Positions 5,629 to 12,920 of a stretch of 34,806 nt of DNA are shown one piece after another; the first letter of the stretch is position 1, and every line of letters begins with the position of its first letter. Made by a program: the position numbers and the translations under genes. Below the pieces are notes generated by a model that saw nothing but the letters and a program-made list of their open reading frames with translations, searched no databases and had not been told where the DNA came from. Origin of the DNA: an uncultured Clostridium sp. (GTDB lineage Bacteria; Bacillota; Clostridia; TANB77; CAG-508); the NCBI GenBank assembly GCA_930991035.1, contig CAKNRV010000016.1:1-34806 (forward strand), written 5' to 3'.

Positions 5629-7173
5629 ATGGAAAAAATATTAACACAAACAATTACGATGGAGAAAGAAAATAGCAAAAAATATAAAATTAAGGTTTCT
5701 CCAAAAGAAAATGGCTACCAAGCTAGAACTACTTTAGATTTAGGAGGTGTTGTAAAAAGTAATCCAAGACCAGAATGTTATAGTATTGTTTCTCCAAAAG
5801 AAGCAATTACTAAATTAGTTGAAAAAATGCAAATAATTTTAGCAAATTATACAACGAAAAGAGTTAAACTAATTGGAATTGAAGAACCTGATATTGTGTA
5901 TTATATTTTAGAGGAAACTAATGAGAAACCAGAAATAACTTTTAAAAGAAACACTTTTGTAGAAATAGATAAAAAGGATAAAGATATTAAAAGTAAATTT
6001 GGAATGGTAAATAACTATATAGCTGATGAAAATAAAATATATAGTTTTTCTGAAGTAGCTTCAAAATGGTTTGACAGTTTAATAGAAAGAAGTAAAAAAA
6101 GTCCGGATGAGGAAGATTATTTGTGTAGTAAGACAGTAACATCGTATGTAAATGGATTAAGAGATAAGATAGTTCCTTATTTTAAAAATGTTACTAATGT
6201 AAAAAATATTGAAGAAGAAGATATATATAATTTTCTATCAGAAATAAATGGTAAATCTCAAAAAAAGCATATACTTACAACATTAAAACTATTATTTTCA
6301 TTTGCAAAGAAAAATAAATATATAAAATATAATATTACAACGGAAATAAAAATGGCTAAAATGAGAAAGCAGATAGATGAAATAGAATTTATTGAGGAAG
6401 AAGATAGAGAACATTGGATAAGTTGCCTACTTAAAGAAGAATCTGATATTTCATTACTATTTCTAACAATGTTACTAGAAAGTCCAAGGCCAGAAGAAGC
6501 TTGTGGTTTAAAATGGCAAGCAATAGATTTTGAGCAAAACGATATATATATTTGTAATGCTTATAAAGATATTATTATATATAATGAATTTATGCAACCA
6601 ATAGGCCACGAGAGAAAAGATGATATATTAAAAACTCCAGAATCATATAGACACGTATTTTTAGACCCGATTTTAAAAAAAGCATTATTGAGGCATAGAA
6701 AAAAACAGCAAGAATTATTTGCACAACTACATAAAAAATGGAGTGAAAGCGAGTATGTATTTTTAAATATATATCATAAGCCGTATGTATCTGAAACACT
6801 TTCAAAAGCAATAAACAGATTTTTTGTAAGAAACAAAAATGAAAAATTAAAACATATAACAGTATATGGCTTTAGACATTCTTTTGCAACTCATTGTAGA
6901 GAATTAGGAATGGAGCCAGAGGTGTTAGCAAAGCTTATGGGACATACAGAATATGAAACGACACAAAAATATTATGTTCATATTTCTAAAAAAAGGAAAA
7001 ACGAAGCATTAAAGGAAATACAAGAAAAAGAAAGAAAAAGTTTCAAAAAGCTTAAATTAGACGATTTGGAAGAATTAGAAAGATACAATGAGCAGAATTT
7101 TGAAGACATAAGTAATTTAGGAATAGAAATAGAAGAAAATTCAAAAATAAAAAGCACTTTTTTAAGTGCTTAA
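5629..7173 (+). CDS. int: Tyrosine recombinase (element integrase)
   Basis: 514 aa, longer than Tn916 Int (about 405 aa). N-terminal residues 15-70 look like an arm-type DNA-binding domain; about 135-245 is the core-binding (SAM-like) domain; about 255-460 is the catalytic domain. Catalytic residues seen: R287 (SPRPEEACGLKW), R416 (YGFRHSFATH), H439 (LMGHTEYET) and the tyrosine at 448/449 (QKYYVHI). The first H of the HxxR box is Y413. A 50-residue charged tail follows. Start ATG at 5629 with GAGGAG 6 nt upstream. It ends 10 bp from the 3' end of tRNA-Lys, the presumed attachment site. Confidence 0.95.
   Translation: MEKILTQTITMEKENSKKYKIKVSPKENGYQARTTLDLGGVVKSNPRPECYSIVSPKEAITKLVEKMQIILANYTTKRVKLIGIEEPDIVYYILEETNEKPEITFKRNTFVEIDKKDKDIKSKFGMVNNYIADENKIYSFSEVASKWFDSLIERSKKSPDEEDYLCSKTVTSYVNGLRDKIVPYFKNVTNVKNIEEEDIYNFLSEINGKSQKKHILTTLKLLFSFAKKNKYIKYNITTEIKMAKMRKQIDEIEFIEEEDREHWISCLLKEESDISLLFLTMLLESPRPEEACGLKWQAIDFEQNDIYICNAYKDIIIYNEFMQPIGHERKDDILKTPESYRHVFLDPILKKALLRHRKKQQELFAQLHKKWSESEYVFLNIYHKPYVSETLSKAINRFFVRNKNEKLKHITVYGFRHSFATHCRELGMEPEVLAKLMGHTEYETTQKYYVHISKKRKNEALKEIQEKERKSFKKLKLDDLEELERYNEQNFEDISNLGIEIEENSKIKSTFLSA
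7152..7171 (+). terminator. Terminator overlapping the end of int
   Basis: 8-bp stem with a TTTT loop (7152-7159 with 7164-7171), overlapping the last codons and stop of the integrase gene. It may also stop transcription coming leftward from the tRNA genes. Confidence 0.5.
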
Positions 7174-7183
7174 TAAAGGTTGT

Positions 7184-7259
7184 TGGTGCACCATCCCAGA
7201 CTCGAACTGGGGGTCTTCTGATTAAGAGTCAGTTGCTTTACCAACTAAGCTAATGGTGC
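7184..7259 (-). tRNA. tRNA-Lys (CTT), CCA encoded
   Basis: 76 nt on the minus strand. Acceptor stem GCACCAT with ATGGTGC, D-stem GCTT/AAGC, anticodon loop CTCTTAA (anticodon CTT), T-arm CCCAG-TTCGAGT-CTGGG, discriminator A and a genomic CCA. The top anticodon-stem pair (27-43) is A-A. Its 3' end faces the integrase gene, so this is the likely integration site, kept intact by the element. Confidence 0.9.
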
Positions 7260-7337
7260 ATTTTTCCCCAATTCCCCAAATAATGATGGGGAACGGATAA
7301 AAATTAAATTATCGTTGTTGTATTATTTGATGTTCCT

Positions 7338-7373
7338 GGAAAGTATTTGAAACTAGAAATTTCAATACTTTCC
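7338..7373 (-). other. Hairpin between the two tRNA-Lys genes
   Basis: A 14-bp stem (GGAAAGTATT and AATACTTTCC as core, one bulged base) in the 121-bp spacer. It lies directly 3' of the upstream tRNA and could guide processing; it lacks a U tract, so it is not a convincing terminator. Confidence 0.5.
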
Positions 7374-7380
7374 GACGATA

Positions 7381-7454
7381 CGCGCCATCCCAGATTTGAA
7401 CTGGGGTATACTCTGATTAAGAGTCAACTGCTCTACCAACTGAGCTAATGGCGC
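7381..7454 (-). tRNA. tRNA-Lys (CTT), no encoded CCA, atypical
   Basis: 74 nt on the minus strand: acceptor GCGCCAT/ATGGCGC, D-stem GCTC/GAGC, anticodon loop CTCTTAA, T-arm CCCAG-TTCAAAT-CTGGG. Oddities: the 3' base is G where tRNA-Lys normally has A, no CCA is encoded, the variable loop counts six bases, and the anticodon stem has a G-A and a U-G pair at its top. It is the promoter-proximal gene of the tRNA unit. It may be functional with CCA added, or decaying. Confidence 0.75.
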
Positions 7455-7494
7455 ATATTTTAGATGTTATTTCTTCAAAGGAAACAACATCTCT

Positions 7495-7523
7495 ATTATA
7501 ATTCCAAAAATCAATTTTGTCAA
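7495..7523 (-). promoter_or_regulatory. tRNA operon promoter
   Basis: Minus strand: perfect -35 TTGACA (7518-7523), 17-bp spacer, perfect -10 TATAAT (7495-7500), about 40 bp before the first tRNA. Confidence 0.85.
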
Positions 7524-7592
7524 TCATTTTGAAAAAAGTTGTTGTATTGGCAATGAAAATTTTGCAATGTATTAAAAAATTTTCAATTAAAG

Positions 7593-7621
7593 TTGTAATT
7601 ATTGTTAATTTATGTTAATAT
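7593..7621 (+). promoter_or_regulatory. Promoter of the CorA gene
   Basis: -35 TTGTAA (7593-7598), 17-bp spacer, -10 TAATAT (7616-7621). GAGGGGTG lies just before the ATG at 7643, so the leader is very short. Confidence 0.55.
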
Positions 7622-7642
7622 ATTGACCTGAGGGGTGATACT

Positions 7643-8593
7643 ATGTTTAAAATGTATAATACAAATATAATAACAAATGTAACAGAAGAGACAACAGAAT
7701 TTACAAGAGGAAATTGGATAAATATGGTTTCACCGAGTGACGAAGAAATAAAAACTGTATGTGAAAATGTAAATATACAAGAAGACTTTATTAGATATGC
7801 CTTAGACTCAGAAGAAAAAGCCAGAATTGACATAGAAGAAGACGATGGAACAATTCTATTTATTATAGACACACCTATAATCGATATTGAATCAGGCGCA
7901 AAAGTATATAGTACAATGCCAATTGGAGTTATTTTTGTAAGAGACGACTATATAATCACAGTATCATTAACAAAAAATCCAATATTAGAAGACCTAAGCA
8001 AAAAGAAAATGAAAAACATTATTACATACAAAAAAAGCAGAATGCTATTGCAAATATTTTATTCGGACGCAGAAATGTTTTTGGATATGCTAAAAAAACT
8101 TAATAAAGAAACAGAAATAGCAGAAAATGTGTTAAAAAATTCTATGAAAAATAAAGAATTATTAAAATTACTAAGCCTAGAAAAAGGATTGGTATACTTT
8201 ACAACATCATTAAAATCAAATGAAGTAGTAATGGAAAAAACAATGAGAGGAAATTTAATAAAACTTTATGACGAAGATGAAGATATATTAGAAGATGCAA
8301 TAATAGAAAATAAACAAGCAATAGAAATGGCTAAGATATATAGAGATATATTATCAGGAACAATGGATGCATATGCATCAATTATTTCAAATAACCTAAA
8401 CGGAGTAATGAAATATTTAACATCAATAACAATTATACTAGCAATACCAACTATGATAGCCAGTTACTGGGGGATGAATGTACCAGTACCATTACAAACA
8501 AATCCTATTGGATTTGTACTTATTGTTGTAGCATCTATTTTAATAGGAGTAATAGCTACAATATGGCTAAAAAGAAAAGGAATTTTAGACTAA
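7643..8593 (+). CDS. corA: CorA-family divalent cation transporter
   Basis: 316 aa, the usual size. Residues 1-240 are the acidic cytoplasmic funnel with long helices; two transmembrane helices follow (about 256-275 and 287-308). The signature G277-M278-N279 (SYWGMNVP) ends the first helix and forms the pore mouth; the short loop to the second helix and a basic tail (KRKGILD) complete the family pattern. It should move Mg2+ (or Co2+/Ni2+) into the cell as a pentamer. It is on its own promoter, downstream of no operon partner; a structured leader for the next gene begins 14 bp after its stop. Confidence 0.93.
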   Translation: MFKMYNTNIITNVTEETTEFTRGNWINMVSPSDEEIKTVCENVNIQEDFIRYALDSEEKARIDIEEDDGTILFIIDTPIIDIESGAKVYSTMPIGVIFVRDDYIITVSLTKNPILEDLSKKKMKNIITYKKSRMLLQIFYSDAEMFLDMLKKLNKETEIAENVLKNSMKNKELLKLLSLEKGLVYFTTSLKSNEVVMEKTMRGNLIKLYDEDEDILEDAIIENKQAIEMAKIYRDILSGTMDAYASIISNNLNGVMKYLTSITIILAIPTMIASYWGMNVPVPLQTNPIGFVLIVVASILIGVIATIWLKRKGILD

Positions 8594-8606
8594 TTTAGCA
8601 GGTGGA

Positions 8607-8673
8607 GCATTGGAAACAGGTCTTGTAGCACCAAAAAACAAAAAAATAGCACAACAAGATGTGTTTCTAATGC
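8607..8673 (+). promoter_or_regulatory. Structured leader before the ABC-F gene
   Basis: A long imperfect stem: 8607-8618 pairs with 8662-8673 (one G-U), then 8621-8626 with 8654-8659, enclosing an A-rich loop. The right arm ends 14 nt before the GGGAGG site of the ABC-F gene. It could end CorA transcripts or act as an attenuating leader, as is known for some ABC-F genes; it has no U tract. Confidence 0.5.
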
Positions 8674-8701
8674 GCAAAAATAGGAAAGGGAGGAAATGCA
8701 A

Positions 8702-10282
8702 ATGCTTACTGCAACAGGAGTTACAATCAGATTTGGAAAAAGAACCTTATTTGAAGATGTAAACATTAAATTTAACAAAGGATGCTGCTATGGAATAATA
8801 GGAGCAAACGGAGCTGGAAAATCTACATTTTTAAAAGTTTTATCAGGAGAATTAGAACCTAGCAAAGGAGAAGTTACAAAAGACAAAAACGAAAGACTTT
8901 CTGTATTAAAACAGGATCACTTTGCCTTTGAAGAATACACTGTAATGGATACAGTAATAATGGGAAATCAAGAATTATATAGCATTATGAAAGAAAAGGA
9001 TGCAATTTATGCAAAACCAGATTTTTCTGAAGAAGATGGAATGAAAGCTGCAAAATTAGAAGAAAGATTTGCAGAACTAGATGGCTGGAATGCAGAAGCA
9101 GATGCCGCCGTTTTATTAAATGATTTGGGAATAGAGCCAGAAAACCACTATAAATTAATGAGTGAAATAGAACCAAAAGAAAAAGTAAAAGTGCTTTTAG
9201 CACAAGCTCTATTTGGAAATCCAGACATTTTGCTTTTGGACGAGCCTACAAACGACTTGGATTTAAAAAGCATAAACTGGTTAGAAGAATTTTTAATAAA
9301 CTTTGAAAATACTGTAATTGTAGTATCACACGATAGATACTTTTTAAATAAAGTATGTACGCACATAGCAGATGTAGACTTTGGAAAAATAAAAGTATAT
9401 CCAGGAAACTACGACTTCTGGTATGAGTCAAGCCAGCTTGCATTAAAGCAAATGAAAGAAGCAAATAAAAAGAAAGAAGAAAAAATAAAAGAACTTCAAG
9501 AATTTATTGCAAGATTTAGTGCAAATGCATCAAAATCAAAACAAGCTACATCAAGAAAAAAATCACTAGAGAAGATAGAATTAGACGAAATAAAACCATC
9601 TAATAGAAGATATCCATACATAGATTTCAAGCCAGATAGAGAGCCGGGAAAAGACATATTAGAAGTACGTAATATATCAAAAACAATAAATGGCGAGAAA
9701 ATATTGGATAAAGTATCATTTGTAGTAAAACCAAATGATAAAATAGCATTTTTAGCAGATAATGAAAATGCAAAAACAGTATTATTCCAAATATTAGCAG
9801 GAGAAATGGAACCTGATTCTGGAACCATTAGATATGGAACTACAATAACAACAAACTATTTCCCAAAAGATAATAGCTATTTATTTGAATCAGACTTATC
9901 AATAACAGACTGGCTAAGAGGGTATTCAAAAGACCCAGACGAAACTTATGTAAGAAGCTTTTTAGGAAGAATGCTATTCTCTGGAGAAGAGGCACTAAAA
10001 AAAGTAAATGTACTATCAGGAGGAGAAAAAGTAAGATGTGTACTTTCTAAAATGATGCTTTCTGGAGCAAACTTATTAATATTTGACGAGCCAACAAACC
10101 ATTTAGATATGGAAAGCATAACTGCTTTAAATGATGGAATGGTAAAATATAAAGGAATTATCTTATTTACATCACACGACCATCAACTAACTCAAACAGT
10201 AGCAAATAGAATAATTGATATAAAAAAGGATAGGCTAGTTGATAGAGAAGTAAGCTATGACGAGTATTTGGAGTTGGAGTAA
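8702..10282 (+). CDS. ABC-F ATPase, YbiT type
   Basis: 526 aa from ATG at 8702, chosen because GGGAGG lies 8 nt upstream (an ATG at 8696 is too close). No transmembrane segments: two ABC domains joined by a charged linker (FIARFSANASKSKQATSRKKS) that matches the YbiT subfamily closely. Domain 1: Walker A GANGAGKS (34-41), Walker B DILLLDEPTND, with a weak signature (LMSEIEPKEK), as in YbiT. Domain 2: P-loop reduced to ADNENAKT, normal signature LSGGEKVR and DEPTNHLDMES. ABC-F proteins act at the ribosome E site in translation or antibiotic protection; for YbiT-like members the exact role is little known. Antibiotic resistance is not indicated by sequence alone. Confidence 0.93.
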   Translation: MLTATGVTIRFGKRTLFEDVNIKFNKGCCYGIIGANGAGKSTFLKVLSGELEPSKGEVTKDKNERLSVLKQDHFAFEEYTVMDTVIMGNQELYSIMKEKDAIYAKPDFSEEDGMKAAKLEERFAELDGWNAEADAAVLLNDLGIEPENHYKLMSEIEPKEKVKVLLAQALFGNPDILLLDEPTNDLDLKSINWLEEFLINFENTVIVVSHDRYFLNKVCTHIADVDFGKIKVYPGNYDFWYESSQLALKQMKEANKKKEEKIKELQEFIARFSANASKSKQATSRKKSLEKIELDEIKPSNRRYPYIDFKPDREPGKDILEVRNISKTINGEKILDKVSFVVKPNDKIAFLADNENAKTVLFQILAGEMEPDSGTIRYGTTITTNYFPKDNSYLFESDLSITDWLRGYSKDPDETYVRSFLGRMLFSGEEALKKVNVLSGGEKVRCVLSKMMLSGANLLIFDEPTNHLDMESITALNDGMVKYKGIILFTSHDHQLTQTVANRIIDIKKDRLVDREVSYDEYLELE

Positions 10283-10307
10283 CAATTCAGGACAGGAGAA
10301 TAATATT

Positions 10308-10662
10308 ATGATTACAAAAGCAAGCATGGAAGAAGCAGAAAAGCTATATAAAGAATGCATAGAAAAAGATTTCCCAGATGACGAAATCCCAAGCTATAAT
10401 CAATTTGTAAAGCTTACCAAAGAAAATATTCACACAATATATTTATATAAGCAAGATAACCAAAACGTAGCCTATTTTATAACAGTAGAATGTAATAATA
10501 ATATATTAATATCACATTTAGCTGTAATAAAAGAGTTTAGAAGTATTAACCTATTCACCTGACCAAAAAGAATATACGGGTCAAGAGATAAAGAAAATAA
10601 TAGAAGAAATATATTCTAAAGTAGGGTTAAATAAGGCTATGTTAAAAATTGAAGTGAATTAA
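10308..10662 (+). pseudogene. Decayed GNAT-like acetyltransferase
   Basis: ATG at 10308 with AGGAGA upstream opens an 84-codon frame (MITKASMEEAEKLYKEC, then AYFITVECNNNILISHLAVIKEFRS) typical of the first half of a GNAT N-acetyltransferase, up to the strand before the acetyl-CoA loop. The expected (R/Q)xxGx(G/A) loop is absent; the frame ends at TGA 10560-10562. Another frame continues immediately (YSPDQKEYTGQEIKKIIEEI, then GLNKAMLKIEVN, stop at 10660-10662) and looks like a C-terminal end. The simplest reading is an internal deletion with frameshift. Confidence 0.65.
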
Positions 10663-10674
10663 ACAAAAAACAAA

Positions 10675-10750
10675 CTGAAAGATTTTTCAATTTTTTAAAA
10701 ATCTTTCAGTGCCAGTGAAACATTTTCTGAAAAATGAAAAATCTTTCAGT
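10675..10750. repeat. Hairpin with partial direct repeat
   Basis: A perfect 13-bp stem (10675-10687 with 10697-10709, 9-nt loop) is followed by a second copy of its right arm: 10737-10750 repeats 10697-10710 over 14 bp. It could terminate transcription from the ABC-F gene; the repeat suggests local duplication. Confidence 0.6.
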
Positions 10751-10792
10751 ACAAATAAGATTAAAATAGGTATAAGAATACAGTGAAAAACA

Positions 10793-10830
10793 ACCCCCAA
10801 AGAGGCATTATATAATGCCTCTTTGGGGGT
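10793..10830. terminator. Bidirectional terminator, 38-bp perfect palindrome
   Basis: The 38 bp are identical to their reverse complement, with stem ACCCCCAAAGAGGCATTAT. It lies between the convergent ABC-F/GNAT unit and the AAA ATPase gene. Confidence 0.7.
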
Positions 10831-10862
10831 AAACAAATTTATTAATTTAAGAATAATTAAAC

Positions 10863-12215
10863 CTATAACAATCCTGTCATATACACAGGTACATATAATA
10901 TTCCTTTATCCTCCTTTAAATCCTTAGTATGAATGATAATTGGCTCTGCAAGATATTCGCTATATTTATTCTTCAATTTCTCAAGAGAAGTAAAAGTATA
11001 TCTTTCTCCAGATTTAACTTCTATTGGTATAATATTATGTTTAGAAGTTACTTTATTTGAAGAAATTAGAAAATCTATTTCCATTGTTTCAGAAGAATTT
11101 TGCCTGTCATTTTTAGAGAAAAAATATAATTTCCTATTATTTGCTACCAACATTTGAGCAACTATATTCTCTAAAATCATTCCTTCATTAAATGAGAGCT
11201 TATCAAATAATATCTTTTTATAAATTTCTTCGCTTACAATAGCTTTTTCATTAAATGTCATAGATAACAATAACCCAGTGTCAAACAAATAGCATTTAAA
11301 ACTATTACTATCTATTCTTTGAACCAATCCTATACTAGGCTCTGTTGTATTATGAGCAATGTTAATCAAGCAAGCATCAGATAGCCAATAAAAAGCTCCT
11401 TCAAAATTTCTATATCTAGCATTTTCGTCTAAAGAAGAGATATTAAATTTTTTCTCGTGCTTTTGGAGTTGAGATGGAATTGTATCAAAAATTTGCTCAA
11501 CCTTTAGATTTAACTCATCCGAATATTTTCTAATATCTTCTCTATATAAATTTAAAATATTTCTTTTTATTTTATCAGTTTTTTCAAAATCCCTTGAAGT
11601 ACTATATTCTAATACAGCCTGTGGCATTCCACCAACAATTAAATACTCCTTAAAATAATCCATTGCCTTTCTATGAAGTGCTTGCCCCATTTCTCTTTTA
11701 TTTTTGAAGCAATCTTTTATGAAATCCATTAAAGTATCATTACCCATTGCCCATAAAAACTCCTCAAAGTCCATTGGATTCATTTTAATCATTTCTTCTT
11801 CTGACGGAATTAGAATATCCTTAACATTTTTCTTGATTGAAATCAAAGAACCTGTTTCTATATAATCATATCTACCATCAGCTACTAAATGTTTAATAGC
11901 ACCTCTAGCTCTTGGGCAGAATTGTATTTCGTCAAATATAAATAATGTATTACGCTCATATAATTTGATGCCATAATAGTTAGAAATATATATGAATAAA
12001 TAATCTAAATTATCTAAATAATTGTCAAATAATTCTTTTACTTCATTAGGTACTTTTGAAAAATCTATCAATATATAGCTTTTATAATTTTCTTTTGCAA
12101 ATTCTTCTACTATATAGCTTTTGCCCACACGTCTAGCACCTTCAACAAGTAAAGCGGTTTTTCCTTGACTTTCTTCTTTCCATTTTAAAATATCATTATA
12201 AATTTTTCTTTTCAT
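10863..12215 (-). CDS. AAA ATPase with DUF4143 domain
   Basis: 450 aa. N-terminal AAA_14-type ATPase: Walker A GARRVGKS (about 26-33), Walker B TLFIFDEIQ (about 90-98), then a sensor stretch YIETGSLIS. The C-terminal half is the DUF4143 domain, ending in a PD-(D/E)xK-like core (METMEIDFLISS, then IIPIEVKSG), typical of these proteins though catalytic use is unproven. The family is common and often mobile in gut bacteria; function is unknown. Start ATG at 12215 with AGGAG 9 nt upstream. The upstream region has three 33-bp direct repeats. It is flanked by two strong hairpins sharing AAAGAGGCA, so it may be a movable cassette. Confidence 0.9.
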   Translation of the reverse strand: MKRKIYNDILKWKEESQGKTALLVEGARRVGKSYIVEEFAKENYKSYILIDFSKVPNEVKELFDNYLDNLDYLFIYISNYYGIKLYERNTLFIFDEIQFCPRARGAIKHLVADGRYDYIETGSLISIKKNVKDILIPSEEEMIKMNPMDFEEFLWAMGNDTLMDFIKDCFKNKREMGQALHRKAMDYFKEYLIVGGMPQAVLEYSTSRDFEKTDKIKRNILNLYREDIRKYSDELNLKVEQIFDTIPSQLQKHEKKFNISSLDENARYRNFEGAFYWLSDACLINIAHNTTEPSIGLVQRIDSNSFKCYLFDTGLLLSMTFNEKAIVSEEIYKKILFDKLSFNEGMILENIVAQMLVANNRKLYFFSKNDRQNSSETMEIDFLISSNKVTSKHNIIPIEVKSGERYTFTSLEKLKNKYSEYLAEPIIIHTKDLKEDKGILYVPVYMTGLL

Positions 12216-12252
12216 TATACCAGCTCCTGTTCTGAGATTAATTATAGTTTAT

Positions 12253-12351
12253 CACAAAATCAAAAATAATTCAATATAAATTTTGCGCGAAATCAAGAAT
12301 AATATATATATAAAATTGCACAAAATCAGAAATAAAGAATATGTAAGTATT
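12253..12351. repeat. Three 33-bp direct repeats upstream of the AAA ATPase
   Basis: Units begin at 12253, 12286 and 12319, exactly 33 bp apart, with no spacers. Each starts CACAAAATCA or CGCGAAATCA and continues with AATAA and an AT-rich stretch. The nearest unit starts 38 bp before the ATPase ATG. Equal spacing of three helical turns suggests sites for a protein binding on one DNA face. Confidence 0.65.
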
Positions 12352-12353
12352 GA

Positions 12354-12467
12354 CAAAACGAAGATACTTATGTAGAGTTTGTAAATGTAGAAAGCAGTGA
12401 AACAGCTACCTATACAATTTTTACCGCGAATAATGAAACCAAGTATGTATTTTACATACCAGAATGA
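12354..12467 (+). pseudogene. C-terminal gene fragment
   Basis: A frame with no start codon, entered after a TGA at 12351-12353, encodes 37 residues (NEDTYVEFVNVESSETATYT then ANNETKYVFYIPE) and ends with TGA followed by a strong terminator. The composition and the terminator right behind it suggest the surviving tail of a deleted gene. Family unknown. Confidence 0.45.
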
Positions 12468-12476
12468 AAAACTATT

Positions 12477-12519
12477 CAAAGCAAAAAGAGGCATTTATAA
12501 AGTGCCTCTTTTTGCTTTG
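12477..12519. terminator. Strong terminator hairpin
   Basis: Perfect 17-bp stem (12477-12493 with 12503-12519), 9-nt loop, A-rich left and T-rich right flanks. It shares AAAGAGGCA and TGCCTCTTT with the palindrome at 10793-10830. Confidence 0.75.
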
Positions 12520-12676
12520 AAAATCATTGAAATTATATAAATGCAACTTTTTTATTACTCTAAGAATTGAAAAAACAAATTTGTTTCAATTAACCAAACT
12601 ACATAATTTAATAAATGTAGTATAATTATAAAAAATATGCACAAAATAATAAAAGTTAACGAAGAGAGTAATAAAA

Positions 12677-12799
12677 ATGGAACAAAGTATAATTAAGAAA
12701 TTAGAAGAAAAATTAGTCGAATTCATAGGAAAAGAAGTAACAATAACTCAAAAATCCATCTTGAATAATAATTACATTTTTTCCAATAAATTCGTTTAA
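12677..12799 (+). pseudogene. Truncated small gene, copy 1
   Basis: ATG at 12677 after GAGAGTAATAAAA opens a 40-codon frame. The first 25 codons (MEQSIIKKLEEKLVEFIGKE, then VTITQ) look like a genuine N-terminus; the remaining codons are antisense to copy 2 on the other strand. EEKLxEFIGKxVxI is shared with copy 2. The pattern recalls the start of small clostridial proteins with an Sm-like look (possibly DUF6897), but I cannot confirm this. Confidence 0.5.
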
Positions 12800-12832
12800 T
12801 TTTTCTTCTAAACTATTTGTATTCTGTACCAT
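12713..12832 (-). pseudogene. Truncated small gene, copy 2 (facing copy 1)
   Basis: ATG at 12832 (minus strand) after GAGGTAATAAAA opens a 39-codon frame. Its first 25 codons (MVQNTNSLEEKLNEFIGKNV, then IIIQDG) are a paralogue of the start of copy 1; the rest is antisense to copy 1. The two truncated starts meet tail to tail near 12753, so this is a rearrangement junction that removed both C-terminal parts. Confidence 0.5.
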
Positions 12833-12920
12833 TTTTATTACCTCATTTCATTATATATCTAATCTTATTTTGACAGTCTTTATAAGTAAATTTGTAAAAG
12901 AAAAACATATAACTTTGCGT

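Larger units (their letters stand above)
3471..7259. mobile_element. Recombination/regulation end of a Tn916-like integrative element
   Basis: The order sigma-like gene, HTH_16-type gene, small accessory genes, excisionase-like gene, integrase matches the right end of Tn916/Tn1549-type conjugative transposons. The integrase gene ends 10 bp from the CCA end of a tRNA-Lys gene, the usual attachment site geometry. No conjugation genes and no second copy of the tRNA 3' end are seen to the left, so the element either continues beyond the window or has been reduced. The left limit given here is only the first clearly element-like gene. Confidence 0.6.

Noticed and set aside
3471-7259. Left attachment site within the window
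   Set aside because: I found no copy of the tRNA-Lys 3' sequence (such as TGGTGCACCATCCC) anywhere left of 7184.
8602-8628. Eight-codon leader peptide before the ABC-F gene
   Set aside because: No convincing Shine-Dalgarno site upstream of the GTG; kept only as a note in the leader finding.
9496-9828. 110-codon minus-strand frame inside the ABC-F gene
   Set aside because: Antisense to a well-conserved coding region; it reflects codon bias of the real gene.
12253-12351. Possible CRISPR array (three regular repeats)
   Set aside because: The units are contiguous and degenerate with no unique spacers, and no cas genes are present.
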